Of a stretch of DNA of 64,000 nucleotides, positions 1 through 8,598 are shown piece after piece. A program made the translations under genes and the position numbers. How positions within the stretch are numbered: position 1 is the stretch's first letter; each line of letters begins with the position of its first letter. This DNA comes from Streptomyces venezuelae (lineage in GTDB: Bacteria > Actinomycetota > Actinomycetes > Streptomycetales > Streptomycetaceae). The stretch is taken from the NCBI RefSeq assembly GCF_008642335.1, contig NZ_CP029191.1, positions 4,154,001-4,218,000 of the forward strand, given 5' to 3'. The notes beneath the pieces were generated by a model that saw nothing but the letters and a program-made list of their open reading frames with translations, was not told the DNA's origin and searched no databases.

Positions 1-151
1 GCGCGTGCTCGTCTCCGTGCAGCACCCGGGCGAAATCGACGGCGCGTCCGTGGAGAAGCCGGCGAGCGCCTGGCCCGACGGCCCCGGCAAGATCGTCCGC
101 CCATCGGTCGTCTCGGTGTGGCGTGAGGACGGCTGCGACATCGGCGTCTGA
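1..151 (+). CDS. PhoX-family (DUF839) phosphatase, C-terminal end only
   Basis: Only the last 49 codons lie in the window. The reading frame starts at base 2 and ends at TGA 149-151. The peptide contains LVSVQHPGE followed by a PSVVSVWREDGCDIGV tail. That combination resembles the C-terminus of Streptomyces PhoX-type secreted alkaline phosphatases, in which the QHPGE segment lies near the metal site and the protein ends shortly after an S/V-VVAVW motif. The family is a Tat-exported, calcium- and iron-dependent phosphatase, but no catalytic domain is visible here. The call rests on two short motifs, so the family is likely but not certain. A hairpin 19 bases downstream probably ends the transcript. 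Confidence 0.55.
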   Translation, partial: RVLVSVQHPGEIDGASVEKPASAWPDGPGKIVRPSVVSVWREDGCDIGV

Positions 152-169
152 CCCGTAGGGCTATGTGAA

Positions 170-199
170 TGGGGCACTCCGCTTGCGCGGGGTGCCCCA
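170..199 (+). terminator. Rho-independent-type hairpin after the PhoX-like gene
   Basis: Thirteen-base arms TGGGGCACTCCGC and GCGGGGTGCCCCA pair around a TTGC loop, with a single T-G wobble. It lies between the end of the plus-strand gene (151) and the end of the minus-strand gene (244), so it could serve both. There is no U-tract, which is usual in Streptomyces. Confidence 0.7.
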
Positions 200-243
200 T
201 CCGTCGTGCTGCTCGTACTGCTGGTGCTGCCGTCAGATCACAC

Positions 244-1503
244 TCAGCCGTTCTGCTTGCGGCGGTACAGCGCGAAGCCCAGGCCCGCCGCGCCCGCCGC
301 CGCCATGCCGCCGCCCGCGGCGATCAGCGGGGCGTCGTCGGACGAGGACTCCGACTGGACGCCGTCGGCGCCGGCCTTGACGCCGCCCTTCGGGACGACC
401 TGCTGCGAGTCGTTGCGGGGGTGGGGCTGCGGCTTGGTGCCGTTGTTGGTGCGATGCCCGGTGTTGTTGCCGTTGCCCTTGGTCTTGCCCTCGGTCCAGC
501 CCTTCATCGTGCCGTCCGGGTTGAGGACGAAGTGGGCGCCGTTGTGCTGGCCGTACGCGGGCTTGTTCCCGGTCTGCTTCAGCGTGTCCCACACCGACTT
601 CTTGCCGGTGTCGGGCAGCTTGGCGATCATGTCGGCCTCGTAGCCGTTCTTGACCTTGTAGACCTTCGCGTCGAAGCCGCTGCCGCCGAGGTTCTTGTAC
701 TCGCGCACGAAGACGCGCTTGTGGTCCGGCCGCGGCTTCGGCGGGGTCGGCTTGGCCTTCATCGTGACGGTGCCGCTCGGCGTGAGCGTGAAGATGTTGC
801 CGTCGATCCTGGTCGTCGCGGACGTGGCGTACGCGGTGAGCGAGCCCTTCGGCTTGCCGTTCAGGGAGATCGCGGCCTTGGCGGTCCGGGCGGAGGCGTT
901 GACGTCGACCTTCGCGGTCCAGCCCTTGCCGAGGTTCGTCGTGCCCTTGGACTCCCAGCCGCCGACGACCGGGTCCTTCTTGTCCTTGTCCTTGTTCTTG
1001 TCCGTGAGCTTGGCGGTGGCCGTGCCGTCGGGGGTGAGGGTGAAGGTGTTGCCGTCGATCGTCGTGGACGCGGACTTCTCGTAGGCGGTGAGGGAGCCCT
1101 TCGCCGCGCCGTTCAGGGAGATCGTCGCCTTGGCGGTCCGGGCGGAGGCGTTGACCTCGACGCTCGCGGTCCAGCCCTTGCCGAGGTCCGTGGTGCCCTT
1201 CGACTCCCAGCCGCCGGGGACGGGGGGCTGCTCCTTGTCCTTGCCGGTCTGGTCCTTGTCCGTCTGGTCCTTGTCCGTCTGGTTCTGGTCGTCCTTGGAC
1301 TTGTCCTGGTTGTTCTCGTCCTGCTTCTGGTTCTCGTCCTTGCCGGTCTGGTCCTGGGTGCCCTGTTGGTCGTCCTGCGCTACCTGGCCCTGCGGCGTCG
1401 AGGGTGCGTCCGCGGCGAACGCGGCCGTGGTGGGGACGGCGAGAGCGGCGATGGCTCCGGTGGCGATGGCGGCGGTGCGGAAGGTACGGCGGGTGGCGCG
1501 CAT
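244..1503 (-). CDS. secreted, C-terminally anchored surface protein with two internal repeats
   Basis: A 419-residue protein with a signal peptide (positively charged start, hydrophobic AIATGAIAALAV core, probable cleavage after AAFA near residue 30). Residues 35-85 are a low-complexity, Gln/Asp/Lys-rich linker. Two tandem ~70-residue repeats follow, each opening with WESKGTT(D/N)LGKGWTA and containing NASARTAKA and FTLTP. A unique domain follows, ending in a TMKGWTEGKTKGNGNN segment. The C-terminus has a hydrophobic helix and an RRKQNG tail, like a sortase substrate, but the stretch before it has no LPXTG or LAXTG motif, so it is probably held by the helix alone. A GGGAAG ribosome site precedes the ATG at 1503. 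No enzymatic motif was seen; the function is unknown. Confidence 0.8.
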   Translation of the reverse strand: MRATRRTFRTAAIATGAIAALAVPTTAAFAADAPSTPQGQVAQDDQQGTQDQTGKDENQKQDENNQDKSKDDQNQTDKDQTDKDQTGKDKEQPPVPGGWESKGTTDLGKGWTASVEVNASARTAKATISLNGAAKGSLTAYEKSASTTIDGNTFTLTPDGTATAKLTDKNKDKDKKDPVVGGWESKGTTNLGKGWTAKVDVNASARTAKAAISLNGKPKGSLTAYATSATTRIDGNIFTLTPSGTVTMKAKPTPPKPRPDHKRVFVREYKNLGGSGFDAKVYKVKNGYEADMIAKLPDTGKKSVWDTLKQTGNKPAYGQHNGAHFVLNPDGTMKGWTEGKTKGNGNNTGHRTNNGTKPQPHPRNDSQQVVPKGGVKAGADGVQSESSSDDAPLIAAGGGMAAAGAAGLGFALYRRKQNG

Positions 1504-1680
1504 GGCGGTGACTTCCCTCGTCTAGCTGTCCGTGTTTGTGCCCCTTTGCGGTGGCGACAGACACGAAGCTACGGGTGCCATGTGTGCGTCATCCGTAGGG
1601 AATGTAACAAGTGCGCCCAGGGCGGGACCCAGTACCGTAAATCGCCTAAAACCGCAGGTCAGAGGGTGTGTCGCCGAAGG

Positions 1681-2667
1681 TCACCGGCTTGCGGGGACCA
1701 AGGTCCCGCCGGTCGGCCCACCGGTCGTCCCCCGCGCGTCGCCCGACCTCAGCAACCACTCCGTATACGCGGGCGCCTGTCGGGCCGCCTCCCAGTAGGC
1801 CGCCTCCAGCTCCCCGTACACCGCGTCGAGCTCCTCCTCCGTGCGTGCCGCCAGGATGAGGCGTACGCCGAGGGGGTCGCCGTACAGCGGGCGTACCGCC
1901 ATGTCCGTCCTGCCGCGCGACGTCGGCTGGCAGAGGGCGACGACCTCGCCGGTGGCGACGAGGGACGACGCGGTGAGGTAATCGCCGTGCAGGACACGGG
2001 GGTTGAGGCCCGCCGCGGTCAGGACCCGCCGCAGACCGTCCCATTCGCCGTCGACCGTCGGGTCCACCATCCAGCGGTCCTCGGCGAGGTCGGAGAGGCG
2101 TACGACGGGCCGGTCCGCCGCCGGATGGTCCGCGGCGAGGGAGACGAACTGCGGCTCACGGTCGAGGAGGACCCGTCTTCGCAGGCTCTCCGGCAGCCGC
2201 AGCGGACAGCCCTCCACCTCGTGCACGAACGCGATGTCGAGGTGGCCGGTCTCCACCATGCGCAGCAGCGCGTTCGCGGACACGTCCATCTGGAGCGACA
2301 TCTCGGTGCCGGGCAGACGTGCGCGCAGCTTGCGCAGCCAGCCCGGTATGGCACGGCTCGCCGTGGAGCCTATGCGCAGCTGCGGGCCCTCGGCGGTGCG
2401 CGCGGCGGCCGCCTTCGTCTCCGCGACCAGCGCCCGCATCTCCGTGACGAGGGGCCGGGCGCGGCTGAGGACGACCCGGCCGAGCTGGGTGGGGCGGCAG
2501 CCTGTGCGCTCGCGGGAGAAGAGCTGGCCGCCGAGCGCGTGCTCGATGCGGCGCAGCTGTGTCGTCAGCGACGGCTGGCTCATGCCGAGCTGCCGCGCGG
2601 CCTTGTGCAGGCTGCCGGTGTCGGCGATGGCGCACAGCGCGCGGAGGTGCCTCACCTCGAGCTCCAT
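1681..2667 (-). CDS. LysR-family regulator, probable activator of the adjacent snapalysin gene
   Basis: A 328-residue LysR-type regulator. The N-terminal winged helix-turn-helix is clear (ALCAIADTGSLHKAARQLGMSQPSLTTQL, residues 9-38), followed by the linker helix and a two-lobed effector domain. It is divergent from the snapalysin gene with a 222-base gap, the arrangement known for snpR/mprR-snpA in Streptomyces, where the regulator activates the protease. A perfect inverted repeat with T-N11-A geometry lies between them. From this context the gene should control protease production and probably itself. The start at ATG 2667 leaves the HTH at the usual distance from the N-terminus. The effector is unknown. 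Confidence 0.88.
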   Translation of the reverse strand: MELEVRHLRALCAIADTGSLHKAARQLGMSQPSLTTQLRRIEHALGGQLFSRERTGCRPTQLGRVVLSRARPLVTEMRALVAETKAAAARTAEGPQLRIGSTASRAIPGWLRKLRARLPGTEMSLQMDVSANALLRMVETGHLDIAFVHEVEGCPLRLPESLRRRVLLDREPQFVSLAADHPAADRPVVRLSDLAEDRWMVDPTVDGEWDGLRRVLTAAGLNPRVLHGDYLTASSLVATGEVVALCQPTSRGRTDMAVRPLYGDPLGVRLILAARTEEELDAVYGELEAAYWEAARQAPAYTEWLLRSGDARGTTGGPTGGTLVPASR

Positions 2668-2753
2668 GGCCGATGAGCGTAGAGGCGGTACGGCCGCTGC
2701 ACCAGACGCTCAAACCCCATGAGAACCGGCCGTTCTGGGCAGGCCGGGTCATG

Positions 2754-2774
2754 GCGATAGCTCCGGGCTATCGC
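2754..2774. promoter_or_regulatory. LysR-type operator (T-N11-A palindrome)
   Basis: A perfect 8-bp inverted repeat, GCGATAGC-TCCGG-GCTATCGC, lies in the divergent gap between the LysR gene and snapalysin. T at 2758 and A at 2770 are separated by exactly 11 bases, the LysR-family signature. It lies 87 bases from the LysR start and 116 from the snapalysin start, a suitable place for activating one promoter and controlling the other. Confidence 0.72.
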
Positions 2775-2889
2775 GTGTTGCCATCATTCCCACGCGCCCC
2801 ACGCTCCCCGACACTCACAGCTACCGAACCGTTCACCTTTCATCGACTGCCCCCACGCGGTCGTGGAACGAGTAGGAAGCCCCCCACAC

Positions 2890-3543
2890 ATGAACAAGCG
2901 TTACCTGTCCGTCGCCGCTGCCCTCGGCCTTGCCGTCGCCGGACTCGGCGCGACCTCGGCCACGGCTGCCGGCTCCGCGTCGGCGCCGGTCTCCGCGACC
3001 TCTTCGTACGCCGCGTACGAAGGGTCCGCCGCCGAGGCAAAGGCCAACAAGGCGTTCTTCGAGGCCGTCGTGAAGGCGGTCGCCGAGAAGCGTGCGGCGA
3101 ACCCCGGCGCGAAGTCGGTGACCGTCACGTACGACGCGTCCGGCGCGCCCACGTTCGCGCAGCAGATAGCCAGCTCCACGTCCATCTGGAACGGCGCGGT
3201 CTCCAACGTGAAGCTGCAGGAGGGGAGCTCGGGCGCGAGCTTCTCGTACCGCGAGGGGAACGACGCGCGCGGCTCGTACGCGAGCACGGACGGTCATGGG
3301 AACGGGTACATCTTCCTGGACTACGCGCAGAACAAGGAGTACGACTCGACTCGCGTCACCGCGCATGAGACCGGGCATGTGCTCGGGCTGCCCGACACGT
3401 ATGACGGGCCTTGCAGCCAGTTGATGTCCGGGGGTGGGCCCGGTCCGTCCTGCACGAACTCGCAGCCGGATTCCGCGGAGCGGGGGCGGGTGGACCAGTT
3501 GTGGGCCAACGGGTTGGCCAAGGCCCTTCACAAGGTCCGCTAG
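2890..3543 (+). CDS. snpA: snapalysin (small neutral metalloprotease, peptidase family M7)
   Basis: A 217-residue secreted protease. The signal peptide ([20 protein letters not shown]) runs to about residue 28 and a short propeptide follows. The zinc motif is [11 protein letters not shown], matching the M7 family HExxHxxGxxD signature in which two His and the Asp bind zinc and the Glu is the catalytic base. The C-terminal [10 protein letters not shown] and [20 protein letters not shown] segments, with two conserved Cys, are typical of the family. An AGGAAG site 11 bases upstream supports ATG 2890; a GTG at 2863 in the same frame has no such site. It is likely activated by the divergent LysR regulator. 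Confidence 0.93.
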   Translation: MNKRYLSVAAALGLAVAGLGATSATAAGSASAPVSATSSYAAYEGSAAEAKANKAFFEAVVKAVAEKRAANPGAKSVTVTYDASGAPTFAQQIASSTSIWNGAVSNVKLQEGSSGASFSYREGNDARGSYASTDGHGNGYIFLDYAQNKEYDSTRVTAHETGHVLGLPDTYDGPCSQLMSGGGPGPSCTNSQPDSAERGRVDQLWANGLAKALHKVR

Positions 3544-3580
3544 GCGCGGGGCCTTCGGGGTCTTGAGGATTCGCGGGGAG

Positions 3581-3622
3581 CTGCGGGCCGGCTGTGGCTG
3601 GTCGCGCAGTTCCCCGCGCCCC
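3581..3622 (-). repeat. dispersed Streptomyces intergenic repeat, copy 1
   Basis: About 42 bases matching, in reverse complement, the segment at 53763-53804. Shared blocks are GTGGCTGGTCGCGCAGTTCC and CCGCGCCCC, with two small differences in the left part. It lies in the convergent gap between snapalysin and the FUSC gene. Similar GGAACTGCGCGACCAGCC sequences are common between Streptomyces genes. It can fold partly and may help end transcription. Confidence 0.7.
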
Positions 3623-3664
3623 TTTGGTCACCCTGCGGTGGCGCCACAGCTTGTACCGCGCCCT

Positions 3665-5668
3665 TTAGTCACCCTGCGGGGACGCCACCGCTCGTGCTGC
3701 CGATACCTCCTGGCGTAGGGGTTCCAGGACGCTGTCCTGGGTGTCGTCGGTGAAGTTCACGTTGCCCTTCTCCAGGGTCACCGATGTGCGCAGGCGGTCC
3801 GCCAGGGACCGTAGTTCGTGGGCGACTTCGGCCACCTCGTCGGGCTTCGGCGCAGCCGCTCCGTGGCGGATGCGGACCCTTGCCGCTGTTGTCGCGTCCA
3901 GGATGCGTTCGACGGCGACCACCAGGGGCCACCACGCGGCCGCCCGCGTGCCCGTGGGCGGGGGCTCGGTCAGGGCGCGTTGGAACTCGGAGCGGATGAC
4001 GGACAGGTCGCGGTAGAGGCCGCGGCGCATGCGGGCGCGGGCCGCCGCGTCGCCGTCGCCGAACGCGCACTCCACGTACCGCGCCGTGTCCGCGACCGCG
4101 TCGGCGAGCCGGTCGCCGATCCGTGTGCCCCAGCTCTCCGGCCAGAGCAGATACCCGGCGACGAGCGTGATCCCGCAGCCGATCAGGCTGTCGACGAGGC
4201 GCGGGACGACGAGGCCGAGGCCCTGGTGGTTGAGGATGTCGGAGAGGAGCAGGATGACGGGCGTGATCGCGGCCGTCTGGTAGCCGTAGCCTCGGGTGGT
4301 CAGGGCCGGGATCAGCGGGGCCAGGAGCATCATCACCGGGACGTCCCACCAGCCGTGGGGGACCTCGGCGAGGACCGCCGCCGCCACCACGAGGCCCGCC
4401 GCCGTGCCCAGCGCGCGCAGGACCGCGCGGGAGAAGACCGAGCCGAAGTCGGGCTTGAGGACGAACGTGACGGTGAGCGCGACCCAGTACGACCTGGGCA
4501 CCTCGATGATCGAGACCAGGGACTGGGCGAGGCCGATGCACAGGGCGAGGCGCAGGCCGTAGCGCCAGGAGGCGCCGGACAGGACGACGTTGCGGGCCGC
4601 GCGGCGGGCACGGACGCGCAGGTCGGCGGGGCGGCCGAGGCGGTCGTCTGCCTCGATGACGCCGAGCGGGTCGGGGTCGGCGAGGGTCTCCGCGGCGTGC
4701 AGTACGGCGTGGTCGAGGGCGCGGGCCGCGTGGTCCTGGGGTTCGGGGATGCGCGCGGCGGCGCGGGCGGGCGCCTCGGCGGGGTCGGTGCGGGGGGCCT
4801 CGCCCCGCTCCACCGCGTCGGCCAGCGCGCGGACCGCGGCGGGCACTTCGGGCGGCAGGCGTACGCAGGCGTGGCGGGCGGCCTGGTCGGCGGCGGGGGC
4901 CGCCTCGATGACGGGGGTCAGGGCGTTCAGCTGGGCCACCAGGCGCACCAGTTCGGGGTTGCGGCCGTGGTCGCGGGTGCGTCGGGCGAGGACGAGGTCG
5001 TAGCTCTGGTTCAGGGAGGCGGTGACCGCGGTGCGCGCTTCGTCGTACGTGTCCGTGCCCGCCGCGTCGAGGAGCGCGGCCACCGAGCGGTAGGACGCGG
5101 CGACGGCGGCGCGTTCGGGGACGCCGGAGCGGAGCGGCCAGGCGAGCAGGGCGAGGGTGAGGACGAGGAGGCCGCCGCCGGTCATCAGGAGCGGCGCCAG
5201 CCACCACTGTCCCGGCATGGGCAGCCCGGCGCCGACCACGCAGTTGAGCAGCAGGAGCAGCCCCGACACGGAGGCGACCGCGCCGATCGTCGACATCATC
5301 CCGGAGACGAGCGCGATGAGGGTGACGGCCCCGACGGCGACCCACCCGTGCCCGAAGACGAGCGAGCCGAGGGTGACGCCGAGGGCGCCGAAGAGCTGCG
5401 GGACGGCGATGTTGAAGATCCGCATGCGGTAGGCGTCGGCGGTGTCGCCGATGACGCCGGAGAGGGCGCCCATGGAGGCGAGCGCGCCGTACGCGGGCTG
5501 TCCGGCGAGGATGCCGAGGGCGAGGGGGAGCGCCATCGCGACGGAGGCGCGGGCCACGGCCGCCCAGGGGATGGGCGCGGACTGCGGTTTGAGGGACCTG
5601 ACCAGCCAGTCGGGTGGGGTGAGCGGGCTCAGTGAGACCGGACGGGCGGGGCGGGACTCTCGGGGCAT
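3665..5668 (-). CDS. FUSC-family (fusaric acid/aromatic acid efflux-like) membrane protein
   Basis: A 667-residue membrane protein with the two-module FUSC architecture. A first block of about six membrane segments (residues 30-190, e.g. ASVAMALPLALGILAGQPAY) is followed by a soluble helical region (about 190-370) and a second block (370-510, e.g. GLRLALCIGLAQSLVSII and YWVALTVTFVLKPDFGSVFSR). A C-terminal cytoplasmic helical domain completes it. The YWVALTVTFVLKPDFGS segment is characteristic of FUSC proteins. The family is linked to export of aromatic acids or of toxic small molecules, but the substrate here cannot be read from sequence. It is convergent with snapalysin, and the EEP-fold gene lies just upstream of its start. 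Confidence 0.85.
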   Translation of the reverse strand: MPRESRPARPVSLSPLTPPDWLVRSLKPQSAPIPWAAVARASVAMALPLALGILAGQPAYGALASMGALSGVIGDTADAYRMRIFNIAVPQLFGALGVTLGSLVFGHGWVAVGAVTLIALVSGMMSTIGAVASVSGLLLLLNCVVGAGLPMPGQWWLAPLLMTGGGLLVLTLALLAWPLRSGVPERAAVAASYRSVAALLDAAGTDTYDEARTAVTASLNQSYDLVLARRTRDHGRNPELVRLVAQLNALTPVIEAAPAADQAARHACVRLPPEVPAAVRALADAVERGEAPRTDPAEAPARAAARIPEPQDHAARALDHAVLHAAETLADPDPLGVIEADDRLGRPADLRVRARRAARNVVLSGASWRYGLRLALCIGLAQSLVSIIEVPRSYWVALTVTFVLKPDFGSVFSRAVLRALGTAAGLVVAAAVLAEVPHGWWDVPVMMLLAPLIPALTTRGYGYQTAAITPVILLLSDILNHQGLGLVVPRLVDSLIGCGITLVAGYLLWPESWGTRIGDRLADAVADTARYVECAFGDGDAAARARMRRGLYRDLSVIRSEFQRALTEPPPTGTRAAAWWPLVVAVERILDATTAARVRIRHGAAAPKPDEVAEVAHELRSLADRLRTSVTLEKGNVNFTDDTQDSVLEPLRQEVSAARAVASPQGD

Positions 5669-5712
5669 GTGCCCATTATCGGCGCTTTACGTTACTTGCC
5701 CTGGCCGGAGGA

Positions 5713-6792
5713 TCAACGCTCTGTTGCGGGTTTGTGCAGGGTCAGTGTGACGGCGAGGGCTCGGTGGTCGGTGTTGCCGATGTCCAGGAAGCGGGCGTCG
5801 CGGGCGGAGAAGTCGGGCGTGGCGAGGACGTGGTCGATCTGCGCGCCGAGCGGGGCGGGCGCGGTGGCGGGCCAGCTGGGGGTGCGGGACGGGCCGGCGA
5901 TCCGGGCGGCGTCGCGGAGCCCTGCGTCGAGGACCTTCCGGAACGCCGCGTGGTCCTGCGTGGCGTTGAAGTCCCCGGCGATGATGGTGGGCGCGCCGTC
6001 CCCCGCTGCGGCGTACCTCTGGATCCTGCCCAGCTCGGACCGCCACAGGTCGACCCCGCGGGGCAGGGGCGGCATGGGATGCGCGAGCTGTACGCGCACG
6101 TCGTGCCCGTCGATGTCGGCGACGGCGCCGGGCATGCCGAGCGTGCCCTCGACGCCGGCCGCGCTCTTCAGCGGCATCTTGGCGAGGATGACGGAGCCCT
6201 CGGCGCCGGACGCCTCGACGGACGCGCGGTGGGGGTAGTCGGCGCGGGGCAGCTCCTTGCGGAGCAGCGCGGAGCACGCGAAGTCGCACTCCTCGACGAA
6301 GAGCAGGTCGGGCCGCTCCTCGCGCACGGCCTTGATGAGCCCTTCGGTGCCGCCGCCGAACTCGACGTTGGACGTCAGCACCCGCACTTCGGCGACGGCG
6401 GGCCCGCTCGGCGCGTCGGTGTTCCCGTACGGCTGCACGTACCAGGCGAGCACCCCCAGCACGAGGACTCCCCACAGCATCCCGACCCGCCACCGCGCGA
6501 GCACGGCCATCAGCAGCCCGGCACCGGCGGGCACGAGCAGCCACGGCAGGAACGCGAGGATCTGCGGCACGGGGGTGACTCCGTCGGAGTCGGCCACACG
6601 GAACCCGGCGACGACGCTGACCCCCGCGAGGAGCAGCCCGGCCGCCCAGGCCGCGACGCGCCCCACCCGCCGCCGGGCTTCCGGCGGGTCGGTCTCCTCC
6701 TCGACGTCGGCCCCGACGGCCACACTCTCCGCGCTGTCCAAGAAGCCACCCCTCACACCGGTCACCCGCATCCTCTCCCAGAGACGGGACAC
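5713..6792 (-). CDS. membrane-anchored endonuclease/exonuclease/phosphatase-fold hydrolase
   Basis: The 359-residue reading frame has three hydrophobic segments in its first ~130 residues (AAWAAGLLLAGVSVVAGF, WLLVPAGAGLLMAVLA, GMLWGVLVLGVLAWY) and then an EEP domain facing out. The domain carries VLTSNVEFG (metal-binding Asn), LLFVEECDF (metal-binding Glu), IIAGDFNATQDH (GDFN motif), IDHVLATPDF and TDHRALAVTL (catalytic His), so all hallmark residues are present. The family includes nucleases and phosphodiesterases; the substrate is unknown. GTG 6792 has no clear ribosome site, whereas GGGAGAGG is well placed before a GTG at 6765, so the protein may be nine residues shorter. Confidence 0.85.
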   Translation of the reverse strand: MSRLWERMRVTGVRGGFLDSAESVAVGADVEEETDPPEARRRVGRVAAWAAGLLLAGVSVVAGFRVADSDGVTPVPQILAFLPWLLVPAGAGLLMAVLARWRVGMLWGVLVLGVLAWYVQPYGNTDAPSGPAVAEVRVLTSNVEFGGGTEGLIKAVREERPDLLFVEECDFACSALLRKELPRADYPHRASVEASGAEGSVILAKMPLKSAAGVEGTLGMPGAVADIDGHDVRVQLAHPMPPLPRGVDLWRSELGRIQRYAAAGDGAPTIIAGDFNATQDHAAFRKVLDAGLRDAARIAGPSRTPSWPATAPAPLGAQIDHVLATPDFSARDARFLDIGNTDHRALAVTLTLHKPATER

Positions 6793-6828
6793 GGCGGACG
6801 GCGGTTGCCCGGCGGCCGCCGCACCGGG

Positions 6829-7680
6829 TCAGGCGCGGCGGCGCCCCCGCAGCCGCACCCGCGGTCCCAGCCACGCCACCACCGCCACCAGCACCATCAC
6901 CCCCACGATCACCCACGCCGTCACCCGCAGCGTCTCCGTCAGTGCGTCGTACACGGCGCCCGCCGCGTCGTGGGAGATGTCCGAGGGGAGGTCGTCCAGG
7001 GTGAGGGCGCGGCCGATGGCCACCGCGGCGATCAGGAGCGCCGCGCCGAGCGCCATGCCGAGGGCCGTGCCGAGGACCGCCCTGCGGCGGCGGGCGGCGA
7101 GGAGGATGCCCGCGGCGGTCAGCAGCGCCGCCGCCACCGCGGGCCAGACGCCCGCCACCTGGAGCGCGTGGAAGCTCTTCCAGAGCCAGCCGAGGTCTTT
7201 GGACTGGAGGACCGTGATGTCCGTGTGCTTCACCGGGATCTTCGACGCGAACGGCACTCCGTCGTCCACCAGTTGCTGCTTGACCTGCCGGGTGATGGGC
7301 GCGAGGTCGATGGTGACCTCGCCGTTCGAGTCGTCGTTCAGGGCCGACTGCACGGCGTCGTGGGCCGCGCGGTTCGCCGCGTTCCAGGCCGTCTTGTACG
7401 ACGCCGTCTCCGTGAAGGACCCCACCGCGTCCCGTACGAACGTCTCGACCGTGCCCTGCAGCGGGCCCACGTCGATCTCCTTCATCACCGAGCCCGTGAC
7501 CTCGTCGGCGACCGCCGCCCGCACCGCCGGGTCGGAGGCGAGCGGCGCCATCGTGGCGACGTAACTGTCCCGGTCCCCGATCTCGTACGTCGCCCAGATC
7601 GAGAGCACGCCGAGCGGAACCAGGACGCAGGCGAGGACCAGCAGGGCGACGGACAGCGGACCGCGGACGGATTTCGGCAC
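6829..7680 (-). CDS. conserved actinobacterial integral membrane protein
   Basis: A 283-residue protein with an N-terminal membrane helix (VALLVLACVLVPLGVLSIWA), a ~140-residue extracytoplasmic region, and three further helices from about residue 165 (VWPAVAAALLTAAGILLA, ALGMALGAALLIAAVAIG, AWVIVGVMVLVAVVAWL). It ends in an Arg-rich tail. The outer region (RDSYVATMAPLASDPAVRAAVADEVT...) is of a type common in actinobacterial membrane proteins of unknown role. No catalytic motif was seen. It lies 36 bases upstream of the EEP gene on the same strand and may be co-transcribed with it. Confidence 0.75.
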   Translation of the reverse strand: MPKSVRGPLSVALLVLACVLVPLGVLSIWATYEIGDRDSYVATMAPLASDPAVRAAVADEVTGSVMKEIDVGPLQGTVETFVRDAVGSFTETASYKTAWNAANRAAHDAVQSALNDDSNGEVTIDLAPITRQVKQQLVDDGVPFASKIPVKHTDITVLQSKDLGWLWKSFHALQVAGVWPAVAAALLTAAGILLAARRRRAVLGTALGMALGAALLIAAVAIGRALTLDDLPSDISHDAAGAVYDALTETLRVTAWVIVGVMVLVAVVAWLGPRVRLRGRRRA

Positions 7681-7695
7681 GCCTCCAAGGCAAGA

Positions 7696-7722
7696 CCCCG
7701 GTCACGCGGGGCGCGACCGGGG
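7696..7722 (-). terminator. hairpin after the DrrAB-type operon
   Basis: Arms CCCCGGTC and GACCGGGG pair around an 11-base loop, 25-51 bases past the stop of the ABC permease gene (7747) and before the next minus-strand gene (start 7680). The position suits a terminator for the ABC operon. The stem is only 8 bp. Confidence 0.5.
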
Positions 7723-7746
7723 CGACTGCATATGGGGCAACAGCGC

Positions 7747-8598
7747 CTACTTACGGTTGTACAGACGCATCGTCACCGGCCCGAACACCGCCACCAGGAG
7801 CAGCGCCCAGCCGAGCGTCCACGCCAGCTCCGTCGTGGGCGACGTGCCGTCCATGAGGGCGCGGACCGCGGACGAGCAGTGGGTGATCGGGTTGTTGTTG
7901 ACGAACGCCTGCAGCCAGCCCGGCATCGTCTCCGGCTTCACGAAGATGTCGCTGAGGAACGTCAGCGGGAAGATCACCATCATGCTGACGCCCATCACCG
8001 ACTTCTCCGTGCGCAGCAGCAGCCCGAACATCGTCCAGATCCACGAGAACGCGAAGGAGAAGACGAGCAGGACCGCGATTCCCGCCACGACGCCGACGAA
8101 GCCGCCGTCCGGCCGGAAGCCCATGATGAGGCCGACGGTCAGGATGACGACCGACGCGATGGCGTAGCGCAGGGCGTCGCCGAGGAGATAGCCGACCATC
8201 GTCGACGGGCGCCAGATCGGTAGCGTACGGAAGCGGTCGAAGACGCCCTTCGCGATGTCGGTGTTGACCGACACGCCCGTGTACATCGTGATCATGACGA
8301 CGGACATCACGAGGATGCCGGGCAGCAGGTACTGGATGTACTCGGACGGGGAGCCGGCGAGCGCGCCCCCGAACAGGTACGTGTACATCAGCACCATCAT
8401 GATCGGGAACGCCGTGACGTCGAAGAGCTGCTCCGGCACGTGCTTGATCTTGAGGATGGCGCGCCAGCCGAACGTGAGGCAGGCGGACAGCGCGGAGGGC
8501 CGGGGCGGCCGCTCGGTGGCGATGAGGAGCTCGGCGAGGGACTCGGTCCTGACCGGCGCGAGGTCCTGCGACTCGCTGGTGGTGGCTGCGGTGCTCAT
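7747..8598 (-). CDS. ABC-2 type transporter permease (DrrB family)
   Basis: A 283-residue permease with six predicted membrane segments and the ABC-2 arrangement of the daunorubicin-resistance DrrB family. Recognisable parts are [37 protein letters not shown] near the first helices, the [39 protein letters not shown] cytoplasmic loop, and [31 protein letters not shown] near the last loop. Its ATG overlaps the TGA of the ATPase gene by 4 bp (ATGA), so translation is coupled. Together they should export a hydrophobic compound; no biosynthetic cluster is adjacent to name it. Confidence 0.92.
   Translation of the reverse strand: MSTAATTSESQDLAPVRTESLAELLIATERPPRPSALSACLTFGWRAILKIKHVPEQLFDVTAFPIMMVLMYTYLFGGALAGSPSEYIQYLLPGILVMSVVMITMYTGVSVNTDIAKGVFDRFRTLPIWRPSTMVGYLLGDALRYAIASVVILTVGLIMGFRPDGGFVGVVAGIAVLLVFSFAFSWIWTMFGLLLRTEKSVMGVSMMVIFPLTFLSDIFVKPETMPGWLQAFVNNNPITHCSSAVRALMDGTSPTTELAWTLGWALLLVAVFGPVTMRLYNRK

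Noticed and set aside
169-2676. Very long plus-strand open frame (835 residues) opposite the surface-protein and LysR genes
   Set aside because: Its product is Arg/Val/Gly-rich with no domain, it is antisense to two well-supported genes, and high-GC DNA regularly gives such open frames. Many similar antisense frames across the window were left out for the same reason.
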